Shown here: positions 53,919 through 63,788 of the stretch, piece by piece | Position numbering within the stretch: the stretch's first letter is position 1 | Layout: each line of letters opens with the position of its first letter | From: Prochlorococcus sp. AG-355-P16 | Lineage (GTDB): Bacteria; Cyanobacteriota; Cyanobacteriia; PCC-6307; Cyanobiaceae | Assembly (NCBI GenBank): GCA_003278525.1 | Contig: QCEQ01000005.1 | Location: 1-64,000 of the forward strand | Reading direction: 5' to 3' | DNA length: 64,000 bases | Notes under the pieces: generated by a model | Told to the model about the DNA's origin: nothing | What the model saw: the letters and a program-made list of their open reading frames with translations, nothing else | Database searches by the model: none | Made by a program: the position numbers and the translations under genes

Positions 53919-56141
53919 TTATGTTAATTCCAAATCGATTTGATATTTAAGAATATCGACTTTTATGATTTTTACTTCTATTGCATCTCCAACTTTATAT
54001 GATTTTTTTGATTTTCTTCCAATCAATAGATTTTGCCTTGACCTATATTCGTACCAATCATTATTAAGAGTGCTGACATGTACTAAACCCTCTACATTTA
54101 GTTCTGATATCTCAACAAAGAAACCATATGTTTGAACTGATAATATAAACCCACTATAAATATTTCCTAGTAATTTTTCTGCTTTTCTTACTTTTTTTAT
54201 ATTTATCATATTAGATTTATATTGGTTAACTTTGTACTTAAATTCATTAAGTTTATCTATCACAAACTTGTTAAATAATATATCTAGATTTTTTGAAATA
54301 GATGAATTAAATATTTCCCAATTTACTAAGTCTAATGAATTACTTTCAGATAAATTGGTTGCATTTATTTTATTTTTCTTTGATTTCTTACCATTAATTA
54401 TCATATTAAAAATACAGTACTGGTTAATAAGATTTGTGAAGTCAAATCCAGGAGTTGTCCATGGAGAAATAAATAATTTTTCTGATTCATCATTATCAGT
54501 ATTTTTAGAAATCAACTTTATTTCATTGTCCTTAAATTCATTAATTAGAAGTTTATGTAATATTCTTTTTTTATTATCATCCCCACATAATTTAATAACA
54601 TGACTAAATGTCAAATTGCCATCTTCATTAAGCTCTATATCTTTATCAATAAATTCTGAATATTTGATGATTTCATTTGCATTAACGTAATCTATTCCAT
54701 TTGAGATGTATCCCGCACTTTTTAAGCCATATTGATTTGAATGTTTGAACCATATTAAATTAGCTTCATATAGTATTGGTGAAAGGTAAGTTTGGCAATC
54801 TTCTTTATTTAGTGATTCAAAATATCCTTTTGAATATTCTGCTGGATTGTGAATAAAAAATTCTTCTAGTGCTTCAATTTTATTTAGTGGCGCAGGAATT
54901 TCAACCTTACCCTCCAAAAGATGTTTTTGCCTGAATGAACATGAAGTTTCAAGTATTTTATCTAAATCGTCGATATATTCCTTTATAGGTTTTAATACCC
55001 TAGAGGTTATCCTTGATTTACTTTTTCTAGATAGCAGAGCTTCAGTATGATCACTTCCAACAATAAGAGTGCACTTTACTAAAGTAAGATGGAATGACCA
55101 ATCAATTATTTCATTATCACTATTTAAATTCATACAGAGGCTTATTGCTTCATTTTTTTCTCCAACTTTAAATTCAGAATCATTTCTTATGGCTTCACTA
55201 AGGTAGTTTTGCCAATCATTTAATAAGGGCAATGATTCAAAGCCTTTAAATAATACTTCTAGAGATTTTTTACTATTTAGGTCTACTCTTTCTGCAACAT
55301 TATTTGTATGTATCCATAATTTAATACTTTTATTTTTTTCCTGCTCTATTTGAATCATTGGTTGCATTGGAGAATTATTAGAATTCCAACTTTTGAATAA
55401 ATAAGAGTTTTTATCCGTAAGGTCTATCCTCTCCCTTTGTTCTACTTTTTTTGATTCAATATTATTTAAATCATATGATTTAGCGATATTGCTTTTAGAT
55501 AAAACAAAGTCTTTATCATAGTTTTCATTATTGTTTAGTTTTAGTTCTTGTATCACATGACCTAGTCCTTCTTCTTGCCCAATGGGGAATCTATCAATCT
55601 CAACTTTTACAATATTCTTATTGTCTGGATTGAAAGTGTATTTTTCATTCTCTTTTGGAAGTTTAATTTTAGAAAGGATCCTATCGTCTATTGGGATTGC
55701 ATATACATCATTGTTTATTATTTCTACTTTAGAAAGAAGTATTTGATTTGATCTTTCAAGAATACAATCAACTATTCCTTCAGGTGATCTTCTTCTATAT
55801 CCCTCTTTTATAATCCTTACTAAAACTTTATCTCCATTCCATGCATAGTTAAGTAGATTTTCTTTAATGTAGATATCTTCTTTTTCTTTTCCTCTTACAG
55901 CAAAGCAATATCCTTTGCTACTACATCTTATTTTGGCGACAAGATGATCATTATCCTTTACGCAAGTATATTCATCATTTTCATTTTTATTAATTATTTC
56001 AAGTTTTTCTAGAGCTGTTAAAGCAATATCTAATTTATCCTTATCAGATTTCTTTGTTATTTTTAATAATCTGCATAATTTTTTATATTCTAACCCTTCT
56101 GACTGATTAAGATTATCAATTATTGAAGATGATGTGAACAT
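53919..56141 (-). CDS. zam: RNB-family (RNase II/R-like) protein with S1 domain, probably Zam; catalytic residues apparently missing
   Basis: Overall RNase II/R layout, LWIHTNNVAERVDLNS, C-terminal S1 domain KLLGNIYSGFILSVQTYGFFVEISELNVEGLVHVS; no DxxxxxDxDD motif. Confidence 0.7.
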   Translation of the reverse strand: MFTSSSIIDNLNQSEGLEYKKLCRLLKITKKSDKDKLDIALTALEKLEIINKNENDEYTCVKDNDHLVAKIRCSSKGYCFAVRGKEKEDIYIKENLLNYAWNGDKVLVRIIKEGYRRRSPEGIVDCILERSNQILLSKVEIINNDVYAIPIDDRILSKIKLPKENEKYTFNPDNKNIVKVEIDRFPIGQEEGLGHVIQELKLNNNENYDKDFVLSKSNIAKSYDLNNIESKKVEQRERIDLTDKNSYLFKSWNSNNSPMQPMIQIEQEKNKSIKLWIHTNNVAERVDLNSKKSLEVLFKGFESLPLLNDWQNYLSEAIRNDSEFKVGEKNEAISLCMNLNSDNEIIDWSFHLTLVKCTLIVGSDHTEALLSRKSKSRITSRVLKPIKEYIDDLDKILETSCSFRQKHLLEGKVEIPAPLNKIEALEEFFIHNPAEYSKGYFESLNKEDCQTYLSPILYEANLIWFKHSNQYGLKSAGYISNGIDYVNANEIIKYSEFIDKDIELNEDGNLTFSHVIKLCGDDNKKRILHKLLINEFKDNEIKLISKNTDNDESEKLFISPWTTPGFDFTNLINQYCIFNMIINGKKSKKNKINATNLSESNSLDLVNWEIFNSSISKNLDILFNKFVIDKLNEFKYKVNQYKSNMINIKKVRKAEKLLGNIYSGFILSVQTYGFFVEISELNVEGLVHVSTLNNDWYEYRSRQNLLIGRKSKKSYKVGDAIEVKIIKVDILKYQIDLELT

Positions 56142-56213
56142 GATCTAAATAAAATTATAAATTAATTTAGGTGTATACACTTCATTATTACACCTTATTA
56201 TCCAAGCTTAAAA

Positions 56214-56525
56214 TTAATTATTTTCTTTCTCTTCTTTTTCTTCTTGTTCGATGGTGAAAGAGTTGATAAAAAGCCTTATACCAATGATGAAAAATGTAAT
56301 GGAAGCTATTGACTTAAGAACTACTTCGGGTAAAAAACTTGAAATAGAACCACCTGTTAAAGCCCCTAGTAAACTTGCAAAAACAAGTGCTGAAGAAGAT
56401 CCTAGAAAAACTGCTAATGGTTTATTTGAAGTGCCACTTATAGTTAAGGTAGCTAGTTGAGTTTTGTCACCTAATTCAGCTATGAAAACGGTTAGAAATG
56501 TTGATAGTAATAAACTTAAAACCAT
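56214..56525 (-). CDS. UPF0016/GDT1-family half protein
   Basis: TVFIAELGDKTQLATLTISGTSNKPLAVFLGSSSALV. Confidence 0.92.
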   Translation of the reverse strand: MVLSLLLSTFLTVFIAELGDKTQLATLTISGTSNKPLAVFLGSSSALVFASLLGALTGGSISSFLPEVVLKSIASITFFIIGIRLFINSFTIEQEEKEEKENN

Positions 56526-56852
56526 TTATAAATAATTTTTGAATGTTTCATAAGCTAAAAATATACTTATCAATATCATTAAACTACCAGTAGATAGAGC
56601 AAATTTGCTAGGAGATATTTTTTTTGATACCCATTTACCTATAAGAACTCCTACAATGCTAGAGCTTATTAGTGCTAGAGAACTTCCAAGAAAAACAACT
56701 ATTGGCCTGCCCGATTCAGCAGAAAGCATTAATGTGGCTATCTGAGTTTTATCGCCAAGTTCAGCAATAAATATTGTTGTAAAAGTCGTTATAAATATTG
56801 AAAAAAAACTTTTTTCTATATTGTTGTCTTTTTTTTCTAATTTACTATTCAT
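56526..56852 (-). CDS. UPF0016/GDT1-family half protein
   Basis: TIFIAELGDKTQIATLMLSAESGRPIVVFLGSSLAL. Confidence 0.92.
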   Translation of the reverse strand: MNSKLEKKDNNIEKSFFSIFITTFTTIFIAELGDKTQIATLMLSAESGRPIVVFLGSSLALISSSIVGVLIGKWVSKKISPSKFALSTGSLMILISIFLAYETFKNYL

Positions 56853-57196
56853 TTTCCTGAAACAGCAATTCTAAAAGTTTTCAACTCTTTACTTTGGTAT
56901 CCATAGTTTGATGAAATATGTTGTTCGCAGCAATCTATTAAAAATTTATCACCAGATTTCAAATATCCTTTAAATGAAGTTGAAAATTCACTTACCCGGC
57001 AAAAATGTGGTCTGGTTTCATAAATTAAACATTTTTTATTTTCTCTGTCCAAGTTTTTACACCAACCGTCCTTAGTTGTCATCGAATTTATCAAATCTAT
57101 ATCTTCTTTGTTAAGTTTGTTATCCAAATCGCTTCTTTCGTTCAAGTCGAATTTACAACAAGCTCCACAATTTTCTATACATGTCCATGATTTCAT
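56849..57196 (-). CDS. YkgJ-like cysteine-cluster protein
   Basis: CIENCGACCKFDL...GWCKNLDRENKKCLIYETRPHFCRV. Confidence 0.88.
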   Translation of the reverse strand: MKSWTCIENCGACCKFDLNERSDLDNKLNKEDIDLINSMTTKDGWCKNLDRENKKCLIYETRPHFCRVSEFSTSFKGYLKSGDKFLIDCCEQHISSNYGYQSKELKTFRIAVSGK

Positions 57197-57278
57197 AATT
57201 TAATTCAATCTTGTAACGTATCAGTACAGTTTCGTCATTTATTTGTAAAAATAGTATCACAAAACATATTCATTAATC

Positions 57279-57356
57279 ATGGCAACACTTATTCCTTTGG
57301 CTGTAGTTGCGTTAGCAGGACCAGCAATTATTGCTCTTGTATTTTACCGTAAATAA
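57279..57356 (+). CDS. psb30: Photosystem II protein Psb30/Ycf12 (25 aa)
   Basis: MATLIPLAVVALAGPAIIALVFYRK*; single TM with LAGPAII core. Confidence 0.75.
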   Translation: MATLIPLAVVALAGPAIIALVFYRK

Positions 57357-57371
57357 AATAAATTCTTTTGA

Positions 57372-58133
57372 GTGACTTATCTGGAGGGTGTTTATTGGGA
57401 TTTAGATGGTACCATCGCAAATACTGAATTAGAGGCCCATTTACCTGCTTTTAATAATGCTTTTAATGACCTTGGTATTTATTGGGACTGGGATACTGAT
57501 ACATATATAAAACTTCTGAAGATAAATGGTGGCAAAAATAGGATTGCTTTTTACGCTAAATCTAATAATGATAACTTCTCAGAAGATTTAATTCTCAAAA
57601 TTCATGAATCAAAGCAATTTCATTATTTAGAAATTATAAAAAAAAATTGCGTTAGTTTAAAAACTGGTGTTTTTAGATTGATAAATGAACTGCATAGAAA
57701 AAAAGTAAGACAATTTATTGTTACTTCAAGTTCAAGAATTCAAGTCAATCTTCTTGTTGATTATCTTTTTAATGGCTTCAACCCTTTTGAGTTCATTATT
57801 TCAAGCGAAGACGTTGAATTAAAAAAACCAAATCCATTACCATATTTAAAAGCAATCCAATTAAGTGGTATACACAAAAATAACTCAATTGTTTTTGAAG
57901 ACTCAAATCCTGGATTGAAATCTTCCTTGGCAGCTAACTTGCCTACAATTTTTGTTCCTTCAAATATCCCAATTATTCTTGAGGAAAATATTAAATTAGA
58001 TTGTATTTTAGACAGTCTTGGTGATGAGAATAATGTGGCAAATGTAATTAAAGGGCCTAAACTAAAAAAATCATATGTTGACTACAGCTTTTTAAGTGAT
58101 TATTTAGTGTCTCTTAGTAATGCAAAAAACTAA
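57372..58133 (+). CDS. HAD-superfamily hydrolase, CbbY-like
   Basis: VYWDLDGTIANTELEAHLPAFN; VTSSSRIQV; SSEDVELKKPNPLPYLKAI; VFEDSNPGLKSSLAA. Confidence 0.92.
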   Translation: MTYLEGVYWDLDGTIANTELEAHLPAFNNAFNDLGIYWDWDTDTYIKLLKINGGKNRIAFYAKSNNDNFSEDLILKIHESKQFHYLEIIKKNCVSLKTGVFRLINELHRKKVRQFIVTSSSRIQVNLLVDYLFNGFNPFEFIISSEDVELKKPNPLPYLKAIQLSGIHKNNSIVFEDSNPGLKSSLAANLPTIFVPSNIPIILEENIKLDCILDSLGDENNVANVIKGPKLKKSYVDYSFLSDYLVSLSNAKN

Positions 58134-58446
58134 TTTTTCAAGAATTACCTACCAGTTAAATAAATTATTTTTTGGTTTTCTAAGTGATACTTGGAGGACA
58201 AAATCTATTGGTCTAATTTCTGTTTTGACTGGTTATTTTTTGTTCGCAAATTTTCTTACAAAATTTATATCTGAAGGTAAAAATGAGTTGATAATGGTCC
58301 CAATAATTATTGTTTTTATTGAAATCATTATCAGAATTAAACCTGCCACTAGTTCAAAATTTTTTTATTTATGGACCGTAGTTGATAAATTAAGAATTGG
58401 TGCAATTTATGCCGTTATACTTGAGGCATTTAAATTAGGATCTTAG
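58120..58446 (+). CDS. DUF565/Ycf20-like protein
   Basis: LNKLFFGFLSDTWRTKSIGLISVLTGYF...VVDKLRIGAIYAVILEAFKLGS. Confidence 0.85.
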   Translation: MQKTNFSRITYQLNKLFFGFLSDTWRTKSIGLISVLTGYFLFANFLTKFISEGKNELIMVPIIIVFIEIIIRIKPATSSKFFYLWTVVDKLRIGAIYAVILEAFKLGS

Positions 58447-58449
58447 AAG

Positions 58450-58620
58450 CTATTCTTCTTCTTCTTCTTCAATAGGATAAACAAATCCTTGAGCTTTCCC
58501 AGTTAGAACGGATTTACCTAGAGATATAGCTTTTTGAGCTGCTATTGCTGCTTTCCCTTTCCAGACAGCATGTCTTTGGTTCCTTTTGCTCTTTGATTTT
58601 TTCTTCTTTGGTACAGCCAT
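58450..58620 (-). CDS. rpmF: 50S ribosomal protein L32
   Basis: [56 protein letters not shown]. Confidence 0.95.
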   Translation of the reverse strand: MAVPKKKKSKSKRNQRHAVWKGKAAIAAQKAISLGKSVLTGKAQGFVYPIEEEEEE

Positions 58621-58751
58621 TCTGTTTCTTTATTTCCATATAATAATATAACCTTTAACTGGTTATCTCCAAAACTTTTGAGTATATTTTGTATATATAC
58701 GTCAATTTTTTAAATAAGCATATATGCTTTATTAATCACTTATAAAGATTA

Positions 58752-60506
58752 GTGTTTAGATCAAAATTCTCATATTCAGATTCTAAATCAAGTTATTCGG
58801 ATCTTCTAGAAGATATAGAAACGGGGAAAATAGAATCAATATTTTTTTATCCTAGGCAGAGAGAGATTGATGTTCTGTATAAAAATGGCGATAAATTTAA
58901 AATACCTATCCTTTACAATGATCAATTAATCCTTAAAAAGGTTTCCGAAAATAAGGTAGATCTAACTATTAACAATAGTAGAAAAGAAGCTTCAACCGCT
59001 AATTCATTTGCTTCAATAAGTCTTTTCCTAATTTTTGTATTAGCTATAGTTTTAATTCTAAGGAGTACATCAAAATTAGCTTCCAGAGCCTTTGGGTTTA
59101 CCAAAAATCAAGCTAAATTTATAACTATTGATGATGTAGAAACGAGATTCGATGATGTAGCTGGCGTCCCTGAGGCCGCTGAGGAATTAAAAGAGGTAAT
59201 AACATTTTTGAAAGAACCAAAGAAATTTGAAAATCTTGGAGCAAAAGTACCTAAGGGAGTTCTTCTGATAGGCCCGCCAGGTACAGGTAAAACATTATTG
59301 GCTAAAGCAATTGCTGGTGAATCAGGAGTGCCTTTTCTTTCAATATCAGCATCAGAGTTTGTAGAACTTTTTGTTGGTGTTGGTGCAAGCAGAGTTCGGG
59401 ATCTATTCTCTAAGGCTAAGGAAAAATCTCCTTGCATAATTTTCATTGATGAAATTGATTCTATTGGTAGGCAACGAGGGTCTGGAATTGGAGGTGGAAA
59501 TGATGAAAGAGAACAAACTCTCAATCAGCTTCTAACTGAATTAGATGGTTTTGCTGATAATTCAGGGATTATTGTTTTAGCAGCAACAAATAGGCCAGAT
59601 ATTTTGGATGCAGCTTTATTAAGACCAGGTAGATTTGATAGAAAAATTGAAGTAATGCTTCCAGATTTAGATGGAAGAAAAAAAATTCTTTCAGTTCATT
59701 CACTTTCCAAACCACTTTCAAAAGAGGTTGATTTAGGATATTGGGCTTCAAGGACAGTTGGATTTTCGGGAGCAGATCTTGCAAATTTGATGAATGAGAG
59801 TGCCATTCACTGTGCAAGAGATAAATCTAAAATAATCAGTGACTTTCATATAGAAAATGCTCTCGATAAAATTACCATTGGCCTAAGAAGTTCTTTAATA
59901 ACTTCTTCAAATATGAGAAAAATTATTGCTTATAACGAAGTAGGCAGAGCGATTGTATCTGCAGTGAGAAATGGAATTGAATCAGTTGATAAAATTACGA
60001 TTTTACCTAGATCTGGATCTATAGGAGGATATACAAAAATATGCCCTGACGAAGATGTAATTTCTAGTGGCTTGATTTCAAAAAAAATATTATTTTCAAA
60101 AATTGAAATTGCTCTTGCTGGAAGAGCAGCAGAAACGATAGTTTTTGGCAAAAGTGAAATTACACAATGCTCGTTAAATGATATTTCTTATGCGACTAAT
60201 ATAGTAAGGGAAATGGTTACGAAATATGGATTTTCAATTATTGGTCCAATTTCAATGGATTCTGATAATAATGAAATGTATTTAGGAGATGGATTATTTA
60301 GAAGAAAGCCTCTCATTGGAGAGAATACCAGTTCTAGAATAGATAATGAAATTATAAAAATTTCTAAAATTTCATTAAATAATTCAATAAAAATATTGAA
60401 AAAAAATAGAGTCTTATTGGATAAATTAGTTGATATACTTTTAAACCAAGAAACTATAGATAAAAAAGTTTTTAAATTAACAACTTCTAAATTGTTGAAA
60501 GTTTGA
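58752..60506 (+). CDS. FtsH-family AAA+ protein with degenerate zinc-protease motif (FtsHi-like), GTG start
   Basis: [41 protein letters not shown] intact; HEXGH replaced by NEVGR. Confidence 0.9.
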   Translation: MFRSKFSYSDSKSSYSDLLEDIETGKIESIFFYPRQREIDVLYKNGDKFKIPILYNDQLILKKVSENKVDLTINNSRKEASTANSFASISLFLIFVLAIVLILRSTSKLASRAFGFTKNQAKFITIDDVETRFDDVAGVPEAAEELKEVITFLKEPKKFENLGAKVPKGVLLIGPPGTGKTLLAKAIAGESGVPFLSISASEFVELFVGVGASRVRDLFSKAKEKSPCIIFIDEIDSIGRQRGSGIGGGNDEREQTLNQLLTELDGFADNSGIIVLAATNRPDILDAALLRPGRFDRKIEVMLPDLDGRKKILSVHSLSKPLSKEVDLGYWASRTVGFSGADLANLMNESAIHCARDKSKIISDFHIENALDKITIGLRSSLITSSNMRKIIAYNEVGRAIVSAVRNGIESVDKITILPRSGSIGGYTKICPDEDVISSGLISKKILFSKIEIALAGRAAETIVFGKSEITQCSLNDISYATNIVREMVTKYGFSIIGPISMDSDNNEMYLGDGLFRRKPLIGENTSSRIDNEIIKISKISLNNSIKILKKNRVLLDKLVDILLNQETIDKKVFKLTTSKLLKV

Positions 60507-60536
60507 TTTAATTGTTTTAAATTAAAAAAAATTTTT

Positions 60537-61289
60537 TTGATAATTAAAAACAAAACAACGAAGTTATTAATTACTCTTTCAATTATACTTATTCTTCCAT
60601 TTGTACAAAAACAATGGTTTAATTTGTATTCACTGAATGTTAATGATATTTCCTTTTATTCAATCCTTTACTATTTGAGCGGTGCAATATGTCCATCTTT
60701 GGTGTACATTAACTCTTTAAAAAACTTTACATACTATAAATTTAATAAGGAAAAAATTCATAGCATAAAAATATTTAAGGGAAAAAGATTATTATTCTTA
60801 GTATCAATAAATTTAATATTCCTCTCTTACTTAATAGCTGATCATATATATATAAATTTTGATCTTATATTTAATTTATTTCTTGAAGGGGTTAATGTAC
60901 CAAAACCGGATGTTCCACAGCTAAGTTTTTTCATATTTTTAATTTCTATCTTATTAATTTTTAAGAAATCTAGGTTTTTGTTAAAAAAAATAATATTGGT
61001 AAATTTTATTTTGATTTCTATCTATCTATGGCATCTTCAAATTAATAATATTAGTGTTGATGATCAGTTTCATATTTATAGATATTTTGGTTTGAAAGAC
61101 CTAAACTTAATTAATCTTTTTATCCTAGTCGCCATAGAAATATTTTTTTATACCTGGTCTTTCATATCATATAAAACTAATTTAAGCGATTGGATCGTGC
61201 CCAAACCTCAAAAGGTGGATCTCAACCCCTTTTTGAATATATTTATTTTTTATTTTTTTATAATTATTTACTACTCAATACTTACTTAA
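60537..61289 (+). CDS. Hypothetical multi-TM protein
   Basis: 250 aa very hydrophobic ORF starting about 30 bp after the FtsH-like gene. Confidence 0.65.
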   Translation: MIIKNKTTKLLITLSIILILPFVQKQWFNLYSLNVNDISFYSILYYLSGAICPSLVYINSLKNFTYYKFNKEKIHSIKIFKGKRLLFLVSINLIFLSYLIADHIYINFDLIFNLFLEGVNVPKPDVPQLSFFIFLISILLIFKKSRFLLKKIILVNFILISIYLWHLQINNISVDDQFHIYRYFGLKDLNLINLFILVAIEIFFYTWSFISYKTNLSDWIVPKPQKVDLNPFLNIFIFYFFIIIYYSILT

Positions 61290-61304
61290 GTGTTTCTAAT
61301 ACGT

Positions 61305-61889
61305 CTATAGCGCTGAAAAATATTCCTTACTACCTTTGGGATCCTCTAACATTGTTTTCTCCCCGGGGGTCCAGTTGGCTGGACATACTTCATCGGGGTT
61401 TGCCGCTACATATTGATAACCTTGAAGAATCCTTAGAGTTTCATCTACATTTCTACCCACAGGAGCCTTGTTAACAGTCGTATGCATAACTACTCCTTCG
61501 GGGTTTATAAGAAATAAACCTCTATCGGCCTCTCCATCATCATTAAGAACATTGTACGCCTGGCAAATTTCTCTTTTTAAGTCAGAAACTAACGGATAGT
61601 TAATATCACCTATTCCGCCTTCATTTCTTGGGGTTTGTATCCAAGCCAAATGACAGTGTTTGCTATCAACTGATACCCCAAGTATTTCAGTATTAAGAGC
61701 TGAGAAATCTTGGTATCTATCACTAAATGCCGTTATTTCAGTTGGGCATACAAATGTGAAATCTAGTGGATAAAAGAATAAGACAACCCATTTACCTCTT
61801 AGACCTGAAAGTGTAATCTCCTTAAACTCTTGATCATATACTGCTGTAGCACTAAAGTCTGGTGCTTCTTGGCCAACTCTTAAGCTCAT
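61305..61889 (-). CDS. 2-Cys peroxiredoxin
   Basis: [21 protein letters not shown] (peroxidatic Cys) and [15 protein letters not shown] (resolving Cys). Confidence 0.97.
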   Translation of the reverse strand: MSLRVGQEAPDFSATAVYDQEFKEITLSGLRGKWVVLFFYPLDFTFVCPTEITAFSDRYQDFSALNTEILGVSVDSKHCHLAWIQTPRNEGGIGDINYPLVSDLKREICQAYNVLNDDGEADRGLFLINPEGVVMHTTVNKAPVGRNVDETLRILQGYQYVAANPDEVCPANWTPGEKTMLEDPKGSKEYFSAL

Positions 61890-62192
61890 GAAAAAATTTG
61901 TCCTTTTTTAAATTATGTATGGTCTGAATGACCGTAATAAGTATTATAATTTTATTAATAATGAATTAGCAAGTTTTTTTTTAATTCAATGAAATGGCAT
62001 TATTCCTTTACAAGGAAATTTACAATTTTAAATCATAATAAACTTTTAAAAAATCTCAAAAAGGAGTTAATTAAATATCCAATCAACAGGGTTGACAATA
62101 AAAAATCGAATTAAAAGAAATTTTATTTTATTTAAGATTCCTTTAAATTTAACTCTCTATAATTAGATTTATTCTTTTTAATATTTTTAATA

Positions 62193-62351
62193 ATGGCTAA
62201 ATATATTGAAAGACTAAAGGAAAAAGTTAAATTAAAAAAATTAGATTCTAATCAGCCAATTGGAGCTTGGATTTTCGTAGTAATTTTGAATATAGTTGGA
62301 TTTGCGGGTTATTTTTACTTAAAGTTAAATCATATACAACTAGGTAGTTAA
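62193..62351 (+). CDS. TM microprotein (52 aa)
   Basis: MAKYIERLKEKVKLKKLDSNQPIGAWIFVVILNIVGFAGYFYLKLNHIQLGS*. Confidence 0.65.
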   Translation: MAKYIERLKEKVKLKKLDSNQPIGAWIFVVILNIVGFAGYFYLKLNHIQLGS

Positions 62352-62355
62352 AAAA

Positions 62356-62577
62356 TTATATTATTTCCTTTTTTATCGAGCGACAAAAATTTTTTAGTCT
62401 TTCGTTTCTCGTTAAGTCAGGTAAAGTCCAAATTGATTCTGTCTCAGGTAATGGATCTTTGCTCCATTCTTTGAATTCTTCCATTATCGAAGCATTATTT
62501 AATTTTGATGTATACTTTTTTCGTTTTTTCAAATATTTTCTTATCACTGTAAGATTTGTCTTAATATATTCCCTCAT
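62356..62577 (-). CDS. Hypothetical protein
   Basis: 73 aa basic ORF with WSKDPLPETESIWTLPDLTRNERLKNFCRSI. Confidence 0.6.
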   Translation of the reverse strand: MREYIKTNLTVIRKYLKKRKKYTSKLNNASIMEEFKEWSKDPLPETESIWTLPDLTRNERLKNFCRSIKKEII

Positions 62578-62640
62578 GATAAATACATGGTCTTATATTA
62601 ATTTATCATCTAGCAAGTTCTGCTTTAAAGAAAAGATTAA

Positions 62641-62811
62641 TTAGACATTTTGAACTGCTTGAAAAAGTCCAAATGAATAACCTCCTATTAGAATCCAGCC
62701 AAGTACACTTGATATTATTGTAGATCTTCTATTGTGTCTCCTTAAAGCTGATTCAATCATTTCATTAACTTCATCTCTATTAAGATATTCTTTCTTGGGG
62801 TTTTTTTTCAT
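62641..62811 (-). CDS. TM microprotein (56 aa)
   Basis: MKKNPKKEYLNRDEVNEMIESALRRHNRRSTIISSVLGWILIGGYSFGLFQAVQNV*. Confidence 0.7.
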   Translation of the reverse strand: MKKNPKKEYLNRDEVNEMIESALRRHNRRSTIISSVLGWILIGGYSFGLFQAVQNV

Positions 62812-62988
62812 TTTTTTTCTTTTAGAATAAACGAATTTATAAAAAAGTGAGCTTAAGATATTTTCTTATAAGTAATAGTTTAATTTTTGATGATTTTTAA
62901 ATTTTTTTTGCCAAAAATTTATAATGTAATTTTTAAAATTATAAGATATATTATTTAAATTGAAATATCATAGTTTTTTATACACACA

Positions 62989-63165
62989 ATGAATATTAAT
63001 GATAAATCTGTTTTAGAAATGCTTAATAAACTTATTGTTATTAATAGGCTAAATAACAGTCAAATTCTTCAAATGGTGAATTTAGTTTCAATATCAAATG
63101 ATATCAATGATTTAAAGGATAACTTGAAATGGGAAAATTCTAAATCATTTCATCAAAATATTTAA
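62989..63165 (+). CDS. Small hypothetical protein (58 aa)
   Basis: MNINDKSVLEMLNKLIVINRLNNSQILQMVNLVSISNDINDLKDNLKWENSKSFHQNI*. Confidence 0.55.
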   Translation: MNINDKSVLEMLNKLIVINRLNNSQILQMVNLVSISNDINDLKDNLKWENSKSFHQNI

Positions 63166-63270
63166 AATAAATAAACTCATTGTTTGTTAATTATTTATTC
63201 TTGAAATTTGCAAAAGAGATGCTAATAGTCAATTGAATAAATTAAGAGTTTTATAAATAAACTATTTAAG

Positions 63271-63447
63271 CTATTCAAATAAATTTTTGATAATAATTTT
63301 TTTATTAATAACTTGCTCTTGATTAATGTAATTAAGTGTTGTTTTCTTATCCTTGCTAAATGATTTAATTAATATTGTAGAAGTGATTATTAGTATTAGT
63401 ATTATTAGTAAATCTCCAACAGTAATCCCTCTCTCCTTTAAATTCAT
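63271..63447 (-). CDS. TM microprotein (58 aa)
   Basis: MNLKERGITVGDLLIILILIITSTILIKSFSKDKKTTLNYINQEQVINKKIIIKNLFE*. Confidence 0.65.
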   Translation of the reverse strand: MNLKERGITVGDLLIILILIITSTILIKSFSKDKKTTLNYINQEQVINKKIIIKNLFE

Positions 63448-63608
63448 GATAAAACATATATTTTGTTTAAATATAGCCCTTATTATTTAATAAACTAATA
63501 TTTTTTACAAACGTCCAAAAATACATATTAAGGAAATATAAAAAGAATATAAAAATATTGGGACCATAACCTTTTAAGTCATATAAAAAAAATAGATTAA
63601 ATCATTAT

Positions 63609-63788
63609 ATGGAAGTCAAAAAAAAAATTAGTAGTTCTAACACTCCTTATTTTTTCTCTAAAGAGATGATTATCACAAAAAAATCACTTAATGAAAATCA
63701 ACTTAAATTTACTTATCAAAAACAGTTAATCTCAGATCTAGATAATAAGCATAAGAAATGGTCAAAATCGATTAACAGTAAATCTTAA
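63609..63788 (+). CDS. Small basic hypothetical protein (59 aa)
   Basis: MEVKKKISSSNTPYFFSKEMIITKKSLNENQLKFTYQKQLISDLDNKHKKWSKSINSKS*. Confidence 0.5.
   Translation: MEVKKKISSSNTPYFFSKEMIITKKSLNENQLKFTYQKQLISDLDNKHKKWSKSINSKS

Noticed and set aside
59108-59524. 138 aa minus-strand ORF within the FtsH-like gene
   Set aside because: Antisense to the conserved AAA+ core; codon mirror artefact.
61190-61474. 94 aa plus-strand ORF at the end of the membrane protein/peroxiredoxin
   Set aside because: Overlaps antisense to the highly conserved peroxiredoxin C-terminus.
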